Source of the DNA: a bacterium
GTDB taxonomy: Bacteria; Cyanobacteriota; Vampirovibrionia; Gastranaerophilales; Gastranaerophilaceae
Direction of reading: 5' to 3'
Length of the DNA stretch: 64,000 nt
Assembly (NCBI GenBank): GCA_017405375.1
Contig: JAFRAO010000016.1
Span: 62,001 to 126,000, forward strand
Below the pieces are notes generated by a model, which saw nothing but the letters and a program-made list of their open reading frames with translations, was not told the origin of the DNA and did no database searches. Shown piece by piece: positions 1-7,311 of the stretch. A program made the position numbers and the translations under genes. How positions within the stretch are numbered: the stretch's first letter is position 1; each line of letters begins with the position of its first letter.

Positions 1-183
1 AATTATACCACATGCAGGCGTTTTCGGTTGAGCACTTACATTATTGGGTGTTAACTGTTGTTTACCTAAATTTTTAATTTGGCTGTTTTCCCAAACAAAA
101 ACTCCGCTGCCGCTATCTCGTTCAAAACCTCTCATTGGTATATTTTTACCGGAATAATTTGCTAAATTAATTTTTGAAATCAC
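1..183 (-). CDS. Truncated protein of unknown function (N-terminal 61 aa)
   Basis: An open frame runs from a GTG at 183 (minus strand) through the left edge of the window, so the C-terminus is missing. The GTG is supported by a GGAG about 9 nt upstream and by an in-frame TGA at 189-187 that excludes earlier starts. The visible 61 residues are hydrophilic (MISKINLANYSGK...), with no signal peptide or recognised domain. No function can be assigned. Confidence 0.45.
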   Translation of the reverse strand, partial: MISKINLANYSGKNIPMRGFERDSGSGVFVWENSQIKNLGKQQLTPNNVSAQPKTPACGII

Positions 184-473
184 TTTTCAATACTCCATAT
201 TAACTAAATTATGTACACTTACACTAATCAAATTATAATAAATTACTTTTTATAAATTTTCGGGTTTATGTACTACGTGTACTTATTGAAAACCTATAAA
301 AACTTTTTTTGCTACTTATTTAATAAAAGTTTACATTTACATTTACACTTGACATTTTATAACTAATATTATCAAAAATGCAACATTATTAATAATATTA
401 ACAATAAAACTACCAAGCACACCAAAATTAATTGGGCTGTAATTGTACCATATTCGCCACCTAAAGTAAATAT
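184..473. other. AT-rich gap between truncated gene and lepB
   Basis: This 290-bp stretch holds no convincing ORF. A TATAAT on the minus strand at 237-232 could be a -10 box for the truncated gene at the left edge, but no good -35 accompanies it. A short inverted element (GTAC-TACGT-GTAC) lies near 270-285. No clear terminator follows lepB. Confidence 0.4.
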
Positions 474-1106
474 CTATTTTAAAATTAAAGATTTTATTCT
501 GTTAATTGGCCAAACCAAAGTTACAGCACGTCCGATAATTCTTTCTTTTGCCAAGAATCCCCAATAACGGCTATCTTGAGAATTACCTCTGTTATCACCC
601 ATCATAAAATAATGACCTTCCGGAATAACAAAAGGACCGCAATACATTTGTTCTGAACAATCATTATAATCATATTTACTTTTAATATAAGGTTCATCTA
701 AAGGTTTACCGTTAATATAGACATAAAATGCTCCGTCTTTTGGGTCTTTTTTTATTTCAAATTCTTCGCCGGGGAGTCCTACTATACGTTTAATAAATGC
801 TATATCAGAGCAGAAAAATCCGGTTAAACGTTCGAAAACTTTAACAAAATTTGAACTTAATTCAGTCATTGGCGGATAAAATACCATTATATCGCCACGT
901 TGAGGTTCTCTGTAAAATCTTGAAACTCTTTCAACGATTATTCTATCTTTTTCAACTAACGTCGGGTGCATTGAACCTGATGGAATCCATCTTATTTCAC
1001 CCAAGAAAAATTTTATAATTATAACCATAACAACAACAAAAACTATTGTTTCTACTGTTTCTTTTAAAAATGGTTTTAGCTTTTGTTCATAGAATTCTTT
1101 ATTCAT
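474..1106 (-). CDS. lepB: Signal peptidase I
   Basis: Membrane-anchored serine protease (S26 family) that removes signal peptides from Sec/Tat-exported proteins on the outer face of the inner membrane. The 210-aa protein has one N-terminal membrane segment (about 19-36), the nucleophile motif PSGSMHPTL with Ser45, the general-base motif FIKRIVGLPGE with Lys106, and the conserved GDNRGNSQDSRYWG box at 170-183. Length and box order fit the family. Its ATG overlaps the TGA of the upstream polyprenyl synthase by 4 bp (ATGA), so the two are probably translationally coupled. It is the last gene of a three-gene minus-strand group. Confidence 0.96.
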   Translation of the reverse strand: MNKEFYEQKLKPFLKETVETIVFVVVMVIIIKFFLGEIRWIPSGSMHPTLVEKDRIIVERVSRFYREPQRGDIMVFYPPMTELSSNFVKVFERLTGFFCSDIAFIKRIVGLPGEEFEIKKDPKDGAFYVYINGKPLDEPYIKSKYDYNDCSEQMYCGPFVIPEGHYFMMGDNRGNSQDSRYWGFLAKERIIGRAVTLVWPINRIKSLILK

Positions 1107-1978
1107 AATTCGCCTAATATTCCTAATAAATCAATCAATTCTTGTTTAAATTTATTATTAGGAGCTGTTTCTAATAATAAATTTAATTCTCTGAGATAAT
1201 TATCTAACAATTCTTTTGTTTTGGCAATGCCAACATCTAAATTTTTTATATTTTCAGAATATATAACAGGTGCATTGTATATTCCGTTTGTTATATCACT
1301 TTTTGAAGGTTTATCTGATTCGTTTTTAATTATATCCGATAAATCATCTCTGATTTGAAATGCGATACCGAATAATTCGGCAAATTTTTCCGCTGATTCA
1401 ACGTTCAGATTTGCACAAATTGCAGAACTTTTTAGCCCTGCAACAAATAATTTAGCAGTTTTGTTTTTACATTTTTCTATATAATTTTCAATAGGCGGAA
1501 CTTTAAATTTCCAAATATATTGATTCAATTCTCCTTTGCACAAACACATTAATGAATCATTAAAAATTTCAAATATTTCTTTTGAATCAAGTCGCAACAG
1601 CTTTTGAATTGCAATAGTCAGCAAATAATCACCCATAACAACAGCCAAATTATTACCAAAACTGTAATTTAGAGTTTTAACATTCCTTCTTGTATCAGAA
1701 TTATCAATAACATCATCATGAATTAATGATGCATTATGTATCAGTTCGACGGCCGATTGAATTATGATTTGTTTTTTAGTTATTTCGGCACCATACATTT
1801 TTAAATATAGTAAATTCAATACAGGACGAATTTTTTTTGAAGGAGCTGTTACAACAGATATTAAATTTTCTTGCAGTGATTGAATACCACAATAAAATTC
1901 GCACATATTTTTTTCAATTTCTGTCAACTCATTTTTCAGCAAACTTTTTATTTTGTTATATTTCTGTTCAAACTGCAT
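1103..1978 (-). CDS. Polyprenyl diphosphate synthase (trans-isoprenyl family)
   Basis: Condenses isopentenyl diphosphate with allylic diphosphates to make linear polyprenyl chains for quinones or carriers. Both aspartate-rich motifs are present: DDVID at about 88-92 followed by TRR, and DDLSD at about 211-215, plus the KKIRP substrate-binding box near 48-52 and the GDYLL box near 117. The frame is open further upstream (to 2026), but I chose the ATG at 1978 because it lies one base after the TGA of the preceding ligase gene (TGAAATG), giving 291 aa. Product chain length cannot be read from the sequence. The gene overlaps lepB by 4 bp. Confidence 0.9.
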   Translation of the reverse strand: MQFEQKYNKIKSLLKNELTEIEKNMCEFYCGIQSLQENLISVVTAPSKKIRPVLNLLYLKMYGAEITKKQIIIQSAVELIHNASLIHDDVIDNSDTRRNVKTLNYSFGNNLAVVMGDYLLTIAIQKLLRLDSKEIFEIFNDSLMCLCKGELNQYIWKFKVPPIENYIEKCKNKTAKLFVAGLKSSAICANLNVESAEKFAELFGIAFQIRDDLSDIIKNESDKPSKSDITNGIYNAPVIYSENIKNLDVGIAKTKELLDNYLRELNLLLETAPNNKFKQELIDLLGILGEL

Positions 1979-1979
1979 T

Positions 1980-2624
1980 TCAACCCCATAGTCCGATAAT
2001 ATCATCAATTTTGATATTTGAATCAATTTCTTTTATACAAGTCATATCATCGGTATTAATTTCTTCATCAAATACATTTTCCAACAATTCCTTATCATAA
2101 TCAAATAGTATGGAACCATGCTGTAAAATATAACCGTTTTTTCTAAATTGCGCAGAGCCGATAAGTTTTTTGTTTTTGTAGCATAAATCAGCACCTGTTG
2201 CTATTCGCATACAATATTTGATGTTATGGTTTGTATGTCTTTGATTACCAAAATTTAATTTAATCCCAAGTTTTTCAAATTTTTCAATCAGAATTTGAGA
2301 TATTTGCTTATAAGAATCAATAACACTTTCGCCATTATATAAACTTGATATTGGACATACATAACTGTATGTAATTTCATTATCATGCAACAGTGCTCTT
2401 CCACCTGTTAAACGCCTTACCGTATCAATTTTTAAACTTTTTAATGCAGATTCATTTATACAATTTTCTTTCTGATTTCTGCCGATAGAAACGCATTTGG
2501 GTTTCCATCCGTAAAGTCTGAATGTAGGCTCTAAAGAATTCTTTTTTATAGCATCTTCAAGCAAATTTTTGTCAATTTGCATATTTTCTTCACCGGTATA
2601 AACATTATATGGTATAGTTCTCAT
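1980..2624 (-). CDS. Lipoate-protein ligase / octanoyltransferase (LplA/LipM-like)
   Basis: Member of the BPL/LplA/LipB fold that attaches lipoyl or octanoyl groups to lipoyl domains of 2-oxoacid dehydrogenases or GcvH. Diagnostic motifs are RRLTGGRALLHD (70-81), KLIGSAQFRKNG (153-164) and LQHGSIL (167-173). Cys138 sits where LipM-type octanoyltransferases carry their acyl-accepting cysteine, so LipM activity is plausible; LplA activity is the alternative. At 214 aa it lacks the extra C-terminal domain of E. coli LplA. First gene of the group lplA-like / polyprenyl synthase / lepB. Confidence 0.85.
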   Translation of the reverse strand: MRTIPYNVYTGEENMQIDKNLLEDAIKKNSLEPTFRLYGWKPKCVSIGRNQKENCINESALKSLKIDTVRRLTGGRALLHDNEITYSYVCPISSLYNGESVIDSYKQISQILIEKFEKLGIKLNFGNQRHTNHNIKYCMRIATGADLCYKNKKLIGSAQFRKNGYILQHGSILFDYDKELLENVFDEEINTDDMTCIKEIDSNIKIDDIIGLWG

Positions 2625-2752
2625 AATTTAATTATACTTAAAAAAATTATCAAAGGTTTAATTACTTAATACAGATTAAATATTATAATAAACTATCAGA
2701 AAATTTTATCAAATCCAACATACGTTTGAATCGGAACAGTTATTTCGTATGA

Positions 2753-3115
2753 TTAATCCCTTATCGCCAAAACTGTCGCTGTTGCATAAGTTTTACAATG
2801 CGAAATTGAAACTTTTATCTGCAAGTTCGGATATTTGTTTAATACAACATAGGGTGCTCCGCCATTTCGATTTAAAATTTCTATATCTTTATAAAAAACA
2901 TCATCTATCTTAAAATCTGAAAGAGCTTTTATAACCGCTTCTTTTGCACAAAATCTTGCGCACAAATGCTGCTCGGGTAACGCCGTTTTAAAACAATAAG
3001 CTAATTCATTTTGTGTATATATTTTTTCTAAAAAAACCCGAGAATTTTCTATTGTCTTATTCTTGAATCTCGAAATGTCTTCTATATCTGTTCCTATTGA
3101 AATTAAATCTTTCAT
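2753..3115 (-). CDS. acpS: Holo-[acyl-carrier-protein] synthase
   Basis: Transfers 4'-phosphopantetheine from CoA to the serine of apo-ACP, activating fatty-acid synthesis. The 120-aa protein has the family's expected length. It carries IGTDIEDISRF with Mg-binding Asp10 and the FCAKEAVIKAL helix with Glu59, the two hallmark metal ligands, followed by the SISHCKTYATA segment near the C-terminus. It lies 21 bp downstream of the sodium symporter gene on the same strand and may be co-transcribed with it. Confidence 0.95.
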   Translation of the reverse strand: MKDLISIGTDIEDISRFKNKTIENSRVFLEKIYTQNELAYCFKTALPEQHLCARFCAKEAVIKALSDFKIDDVFYKDIEILNRNGGAPYVVLNKYPNLQIKVSISHCKTYATATVLAIRD

Positions 3116-3136
3116 AAACTAAATTATAACACGAAA

Positions 3137-4441
3137 TTATTTTAATCCGATATATATTAAGAAGATTAGTATCAGAGGAACCACGTATTTTAATCCAATA
3201 TTAAATACATTAACAAGTACCCTATTTTTAAAAATCATATCCCCATTTACATTAAGAAACCACCCTGCAACAAAACACATAAATAATGTATTTAACGGTA
3301 AAAAAATGTTTGATGTTATAAAATCTATCAACTCAAAAATTGTTTTATCAAATATTTTAATATCACCAAGTATTCCGAATGATAAAGTCGCAGGTATCGC
3401 AATTAGTGCAATTATAACAAATAAAAATAAACATGCTTTTATTCTTGATAGTTTAATCCTTTCAACAATAGTCGCACAAGGAACTTCAAGCATGCTTATA
3501 CCTGAAGTTATTGCTGCACAAAAAAGAAGTATAAAAAATACGGTTGCAACAAAATTACCATGCGGGATTTGCATAAATACTTTTGGCAAAGTAACAAAAA
3601 CTAAACCCGCACCTGCATCAGGAGCTAAATTAAACGAAAATACCGCAGGAAAAATCATCATACCTGCAAGTAATGAAAAAATCAAACTTGAAAATACTAT
3701 TGTATATGCTGTTTTGACAATACTTTTATCTTCTTTTATATAACTTCCGTACGTTAATAAAGAACCCATACCCACACTTAGCGTAAAAAATGCTTGACCC
3801 AATGCAGCAAGTAACATGTGCGAATTAAATTTTGTAAAATCAGGTTTAAAGATATATTGCAATCCTAAATATGAATTAGGAAGATGAAGCGAAGCTATTG
3901 TTAAAATAACAAGCATAACGACAAGCATTGGCATCATAACATTGTTGATAAATTCAATACCTTTTTTAATCCCTCGCGCTGTAAAAAAAATACAAATAAA
4001 CAAAAATATTAAAGTACAAATTGGTGCTAAAATAGGATTTTGAACAAATTCGGAAAGATAAACAGATGGATTTTTAGACTTGAATCCGATAAAACTTATA
4101 ATTATGTAATGTATTATCCAACCGCCAATTACAAAATAAAAAGAAGGAACTAAAACTGCCGTAACAGGATTCAAATAACTTAAATATTTACATTTTTTAT
4201 TTGCATGTTCAAATGCCCCTACACATTCTTTTTTGGTAATTTTTCCAAAAAGAATTTCAGTAACCATCGGGATGAAACATATTGTCAATATAAAAAACAT
4301 GTATGTTATTAAAAAAACGCACCCGCCATTTTGCCCCATAACATAAGGAAATCTCCAGATATTACCAAGACCGACTGCAGAACCTATTGCTGCAAGAATA
4401 AATGAATATTTAGATGTCCATGTTGGTCGTTTGTTGCTCAA
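3137..4441 (-). CDS. Sodium-dependent neurotransmitter:sodium symporter family transporter
   Basis: Inner-membrane secondary transporter of the NSS/SNF (LeuT-fold) family, which couples Na+ entry to uptake of amino acids or amines. The N-terminal signature AIGSAVGLGNIWRFPY at about 18-33 forms the unwound first helix with Na+/substrate contacts and is well conserved. The 434-aa protein shows about eleven to twelve hydrophobic segments, typical of bacterial members. The substrate cannot be deduced. It precedes acpS by 21 bp on the same strand. Confidence 0.92.
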   Translation of the reverse strand: MSNKRPTWTSKYSFILAAIGSAVGLGNIWRFPYVMGQNGGCVFLITYMFFILTICFIPMVTEILFGKITKKECVGAFEHANKKCKYLSYLNPVTAVLVPSFYFVIGGWIIHYIIISFIGFKSKNPSVYLSEFVQNPILAPICTLIFLFICIFFTARGIKKGIEFINNVMMPMLVVMLVILTIASLHLPNSYLGLQYIFKPDFTKFNSHMLLAALGQAFFTLSVGMGSLLTYGSYIKEDKSIVKTAYTIVFSSLIFSLLAGMMIFPAVFSFNLAPDAGAGLVFVTLPKVFMQIPHGNFVATVFFILLFCAAITSGISMLEVPCATIVERIKLSRIKACLFLFVIIALIAIPATLSFGILGDIKIFDKTIFELIDFITSNIFLPLNTLFMCFVAGWFLNVNGDMIFKNRVLVNVFNIGLKYVVPLILIFLIYIGLK

Positions 4442-4824
4442 TAATCTACCCGCCTTATTTATCAGTATTCTAATTATACATCAAAAGTAAAAACTGTTTA
4501 CTTTTAGCACATATTTTTCCGCAATATTTTTATTAATAAAACTTAATAATTGTTTATAATCACTGGACATTGAAAATGATTTTTGGTAACCTAAAATAGT
4601 TGCAAATAGAGATTGCGTATATTATTAAATGATATGTGATATTTATTCGGCAATTTTACAATATATTACCCCTAGTGATAATATCTGTTCAATATATGTA
4701 TTTTGAATAGACCTCAGTTGATGGTTAAACGTAAATTGGTTTTTGGAATACATAAAGATAATAATATTGATATGAATATTATAAATTGACTGTTATCACT
4801 AACAAATAAGATGAGGATATTAGT
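4442..4824. other. Divergent intergenic region, 383 bp
   Basis: The region separates the minus-strand symporter gene from the plus-strand 66-aa ORF, so it should carry two promoters. It is very AT-rich. A weak inverted repeat (TTCAA...TTGAA) lies around 4688-4710. I see no promoter with both boxes close to consensus and no extra ORF. Confidence 0.35.
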
Positions 4825-5025
4825 ATGAGTAACCAAAAAATTAATTACACTGCATTTTTTAACGAAGTTATTAAAAATACAATTCAATTTGATAATGTTG
4901 AAAATTCGTTTAAAATGGACAAAGAAATATTTTGTTCAGAAACCCAAAAACAAACTGAATTTTCAAGTGCAAAAATGCCTAAAATGACATTGGCAGAATT
5001 TATTAATCAACACAATTTTGCATAA
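4825..5025 (+). CDS. Small hypothetical protein (66 aa)
   Basis: The ATG at 4825 is preceded by GATGAGGAT, a plausible ribosome binding site about 10 nt upstream. The protein is hydrophilic with no signal peptide or membrane segment, and ends in a short segment (PKMTLAEFINQHNFA) that could form an amphipathic helix. It stands alone, with about 190 bp to the terminator hairpin of the ribosomal cluster, which may also stop its transcript. No family is recognised, and expression is unproven. Confidence 0.5.
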   Translation: MSNQKINYTAFFNEVIKNTIQFDNVENSFKMDKEIFCSETQKQTEFSSAKMPKMTLAEFINQHNFA

Positions 5026-5151
5026 TAATTTTATTTTTAATGAATTTTAAATAATCAATATAATGTTTCAGATAATAACATTAGTGCATGTTTTTATCAA
5101 AATGCTGTTATATGCTTGCAAACTATATTTTATAATTTCATTCAAATAATT

Positions 5152-5194
5152 AAAAAATACCGAAAATAAAAACATTTTCATTTTCGGTATTTTT
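5152..5194 (-). terminator. Intrinsic terminator downstream of rplR
   Basis: A 15-bp perfect stem (5153-5167 pairing with 5180-5194) with a 12-nt loop. Read on the minus strand it ends in a run of six Ts just 20 bp past the rplR stop codon. The A/T-rich flanks make it potentially bidirectional, so it could also end the 66-aa ORF transcript. It marks the end of the ribosomal cluster, before any rpsE. Confidence 0.85.
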
Positions 5195-5214
5195 ATTGTC
5201 TTTTATTTATAAAA

Positions 5215-5583
5215 TTAGAACTGTAAACCAGCTTCTCTTGCGGCATCTGCTAATGCTTGAACTCTGCCGTGATATAAGAATCCGCCTCTGTCGAATACAA
5301 CGCATTCAACACCTGCTTTTAAGGCTTTCTTTGCGATAGCTTCGCCTACCATTTTAGCAGCTTCTATGTTACCACCGTGTTTCAATTTAGCTTTTAAATC
5401 CTTATCAAGAGATGATGCTGAGCATACTGTTACATTTTTTTCATCATCTATTAATTGAGCATAAATGTGTTTTGTACTTCTGTAAACTGCCAATCTTGGA
5501 AATTCAGTTGTACCTTCCAAATTAACTCTTAAAGATTGATGTCTTTTTTGAACTTTTGGTTTTCTAATGTCTTGTTTTATCAT
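5215..5583 (-). CDS. rplR: 50S ribosomal protein L18
   Basis: Binds 5S rRNA in the central protuberance of the large subunit. The 122-aa sequence is typical: basic N-terminus ([13 protein letters not shown]), the [18 protein letters not shown] segment, and the C-terminal [23 protein letters not shown] box. A strong site (AAAGGAG) precedes the ATG at 5583. It is the last gene of an isolated S8-L6-L18 group. The normal next gene rpsE is absent and a terminator follows directly. Confidence 0.98.
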   Translation of the reverse strand: MIKQDIRKPKVQKRHQSLRVNLEGTTEFPRLAVYRSTKHIYAQLIDDEKNVTVCSASSLDKDLKAKLKHGGNIEAAKMVGEAIAKKALKAGVECVVFDRGGFLYHGRVQALADAAREAGLQF

Positions 5584-5652
5584 TTTTTTCTCCTTTACCC
5601 AAACCTTCTTGAAAACTATTCAAGGGTTTATATGGGCTACTTTATACTAATT

Positions 5653-5766
5653 ATTGAATTATTGTTCCACTCGGACAAGTTGCTCATTTCACTATAGTTG
5701 TCATTCGCTTTGTCCTCAATATTTCGAGTTTCGGACTACCGTCCTCACTCTACACAAAATTCAACT
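5653..5766. repeat. 114-bp interspersed repeat, copy 1 (rplF-rplR gap)
   Basis: This segment is 108/114 identical by eye to 6423-6536, with no gaps. Its ends form a short inverted repeat (TTGAATT near 5654; AATTCAA near 5758). It fills most of the rplF-rplR gap and reaches into the first two bases complementary to the rplF TAG. It is more GC-rich than the local intergenic DNA. Plus-strand ORFs inside it are not credible genes. Confidence 0.85.
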
Positions 5767-6304
5767 ATTTCTTACCTGCTTTACCAGCTTTACGTCTGAT
5801 GTATTCGCCTTCGTATTTAATACCTTTACCTTTATATACTTCAGGTCCGCGTTTGCTTCTGATTAATGCTGCAACATCACCTACTGTTTGTTTGTTTGTA
5901 CCTTTTACAGTAATTTTTGTATTAGCTTCAACAGAAATTGTAATACCTTTAGGCGGTTCAACAATAACAGGGTGTGAATAACCTAAAGCCATATTCAATT
6001 TTGTGCCTTCCATGTTTGCACGATAACCAACACCATTGATTTCTAATTTCTTTTCAAAACCATCTTTAACACCCTTTACTGCGTTAGCAACAAGTGTTCT
6101 CATTAAACCGTGTAAAGCATTCGTTTTTCTTTCATCATTGTTTGTCGTTAAAACAACTTTATTGTCTTCAACTTTTACAGTCAATTCAGGACTAACTTCT
6201 ACAACTTCAGTCCCTAAAGGTCCCTTTGCTGTAACTGTTTGACCGTCTATTTTTACTTCTACTCCTTGCGGAATATCGATAGGTAATTTACCAATTCTTG
6301 ACAT
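5765..6304 (-). CDS. rplF: 50S ribosomal protein L6
   Basis: Large-subunit protein near the factor-binding site. The frame is open to 6355, but the true start is the ATG at 6304 (MSRIGKLPIDIPQGV), which matches the family N-terminus and has AAAAGGAGA upstream, giving 179 aa. Conserved segments include HGLMRTLVANAVKGV and the C-terminal GPEVYKGKGIKYEGE...RRKAGK. The gaps to rpsH (329 bp) and rplR (181 bp) are unusually wide for a ribosomal operon and contain repeats. Confidence 0.98.
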   Translation of the reverse strand: MSRIGKLPIDIPQGVEVKIDGQTVTAKGPLGTEVVEVSPELTVKVEDNKVVLTTNNDERKTNALHGLMRTLVANAVKGVKDGFEKKLEINGVGYRANMEGTKLNMALGYSHPVIVEPPKGITISVEANTKITVKGTNKQTVGDVAALIRSKRGPEVYKGKGIKYEGEYIRRKAGKAGKK

Positions 6305-6387
6305 TTTTATTTTCTCCTTTTGGTATAAGTAATATCTTTCGGGCTTTTCTACCAATTATGCCCTATTTTTAATTTTTTGCTTTCTCC

Positions 6388-6418
6388 GCCGACTCACCGT
6401 CGCCGTGCGAAATGCTAC
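6388..6418. repeat. 31-bp direct repeat, copy 1 (rpsH-rplF gap)
   Basis: The segment starting GCCGACTCACCGTCG is repeated at 6586-6615 with one substitution and a one-base difference. It immediately precedes copy 2 of the 114-bp repeat, so the rpsH-rplF gap is a composite of at least two repeat types. The sequence is clearly GC-richer than its surroundings. Confidence 0.75.
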
Positions 6419-6422
6419 TCAT

Positions 6423-6536
6423 ATTGAATTATTGTTTCACTCGGACAAGTTGCTCATTTCACTATCGTTGTCATTCGCTTTGTCTTCGCTACTTCGAGTT
6501 TCGGACTACCGTCCTCACTCTACACAAAATTCAACT
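6423..6536. repeat. 114-bp interspersed repeat, copy 2 (rpsH-rplF gap)
   Basis: Second copy of the element at 5653-5766, same length and orientation, six substitutions. It keeps the TTGAATT/AATTCAA ends. It is followed by the duplicated motif CTCGCTCGCGCT, found at 6535-6546 and again at 6624-6635; the second instance runs into the rpsH stop codon. The ribosomal transcript must read through both copies. Confidence 0.85.
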
Positions 6537-6585
6537 CGCTCGCGCTTCTTGCTCGCTCGCATTTAACGGGTCTTCGCTTTTCTGT

Positions 6586-6615
6586 GCCGACTCACCGTCG
6601 CTGTGCGAAAGCTAC
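6586..6615. repeat. 31-bp direct repeat, copy 2
   Basis: Near-identical to 6388-6418 (GCCGACTCACCGTCG then YGTGCGAAA). Together the two copies bracket the second 114-bp element, as if a composite unit were inserted or expanded between rpsH and rplF. Confidence 0.72.
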
Positions 6616-6633
6616 GCCCTCAGCTCGCTCGCG

Positions 6634-7029
6634 CTACCATACATAACATAAAATTTCGCCGCCTAAGTTTTCTTTACGAGCTTTTCTGTCAGTCATTAAT
6701 CCTTTACTTGTAGAAACAACTGCAACACCCATTCCACCTAAAACTTTAGGTAAGTTTTTAGACTTGCTGTATGTTTTTAAACCCGGAGTTGATACTCTTT
6801 GTAAATTTGTAATTACAGGTTTATGTGAATCATCATATTTTAATGTAATTACTATTTTGCTAAATTTTGAAGAATCGTCAATTCTGTAATCAGCGATAAA
6901 ACCTTCATTTTTCAATAATTTTGCTAATTCTACTTTTAATTTTGAAGCAGGAATTTCAACATTTTCATGTGAAACCATGTTAGCATTTCTGATACGAGTT
7001 AGCATATCTGCTATTGGATCTGTGTTCAT
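6634..7029 (-). CDS. rpsH: 30S ribosomal protein S8
   Basis: Primary 16S rRNA-binding protein and, in many bacteria, translational repressor of the spc operon. The 131-aa protein begins MNTDPIADMLTRIRNA and ends with GGMGVAVVSTSKGLMTDRKAR...GEILCYVW, both diagnostic. AAAAGGAT lies before the ATG at 7029. The usual upstream neighbours rplE and rpsN are absent, so this gene heads a separate transcription unit in this window. Confidence 0.98.
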   Translation of the reverse strand: MNTDPIADMLTRIRNANMVSHENVEIPASKLKVELAKLLKNEGFIADYRIDDSSKFSKIVITLKYDDSHKPVITNLQRVSTPGLKTYSKSKNLPKVLGGMGVAVVSTSKGLMTDRKARKENLGGEILCYVW

Positions 7030-7248
7030 TCTTTTATCCTTTTCTACTTGCGGACTTACCCAAAATATTGAGCAGTATCCATAATGTACTCATCTCTTAC
7101 CGAATTAATTGTTGCTCACCAAAAAGCGTCTTTCGGCAGTTAGATATTTTATAATGTAATCATAGTTTAAACATAAATATATTACAAGCGTATTTTTGCA
7201 AAATTAATATATTTTAACTTTAAAATTATTTTTTGTTTTGCCGGGAAC
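7030..7248. other. Leader of the rpsH cluster and divergent gap
   Basis: About 280 bp separate rpsH (minus) from the first ATG of the pilin-like gene (plus). On the minus strand an AT-rich -10-like TATAAA lies near 7160 and a weak stem (CCGAAA-GACGC-TTTTGG) near 7120-7140, which could form a leader structure in the rpsH mRNA. Nothing matches a known ribosomal leader that I can recognise. The plus-strand promoter starts at 7249. Confidence 0.35.
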
Positions 7249-7277
7249 TTGCAATTTTTGTGGTAATAATGTATTAT
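7249..7277 (+). promoter_or_regulatory. Sigma70-type promoter of the pilin-like gene
   Basis: TTGCAA (7249-7254) and TATTAT (7272-7277) are separated by 17 bp. AAAGGAG at 7299-7305 sits six bases before the ATG at 7312. This places the natural start of the pilin-like gene upstream of the poly-G tract rather than at the GTG at 7458. Confidence 0.65.
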
Positions 7278-7311
7278 AAGGCGGTAAGTAGTAAAAGAAA
7301 AGGAGTTTAGT

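Noticed and set aside
1837-2100. Plus-strand 87-codon ORF
   Set aside because: Antisense of the polyprenyl synthase and lipoyl transferase genes, both with clear motifs.
5654-5866. Plus-strand ORF of 70 codons across the rplF 3' end
   Set aside because: It lies in the repeat and on the antisense of rplF. The matching frame at 6412-6651 exists only because the 114-bp repeat is duplicated. No ribosome binding site.
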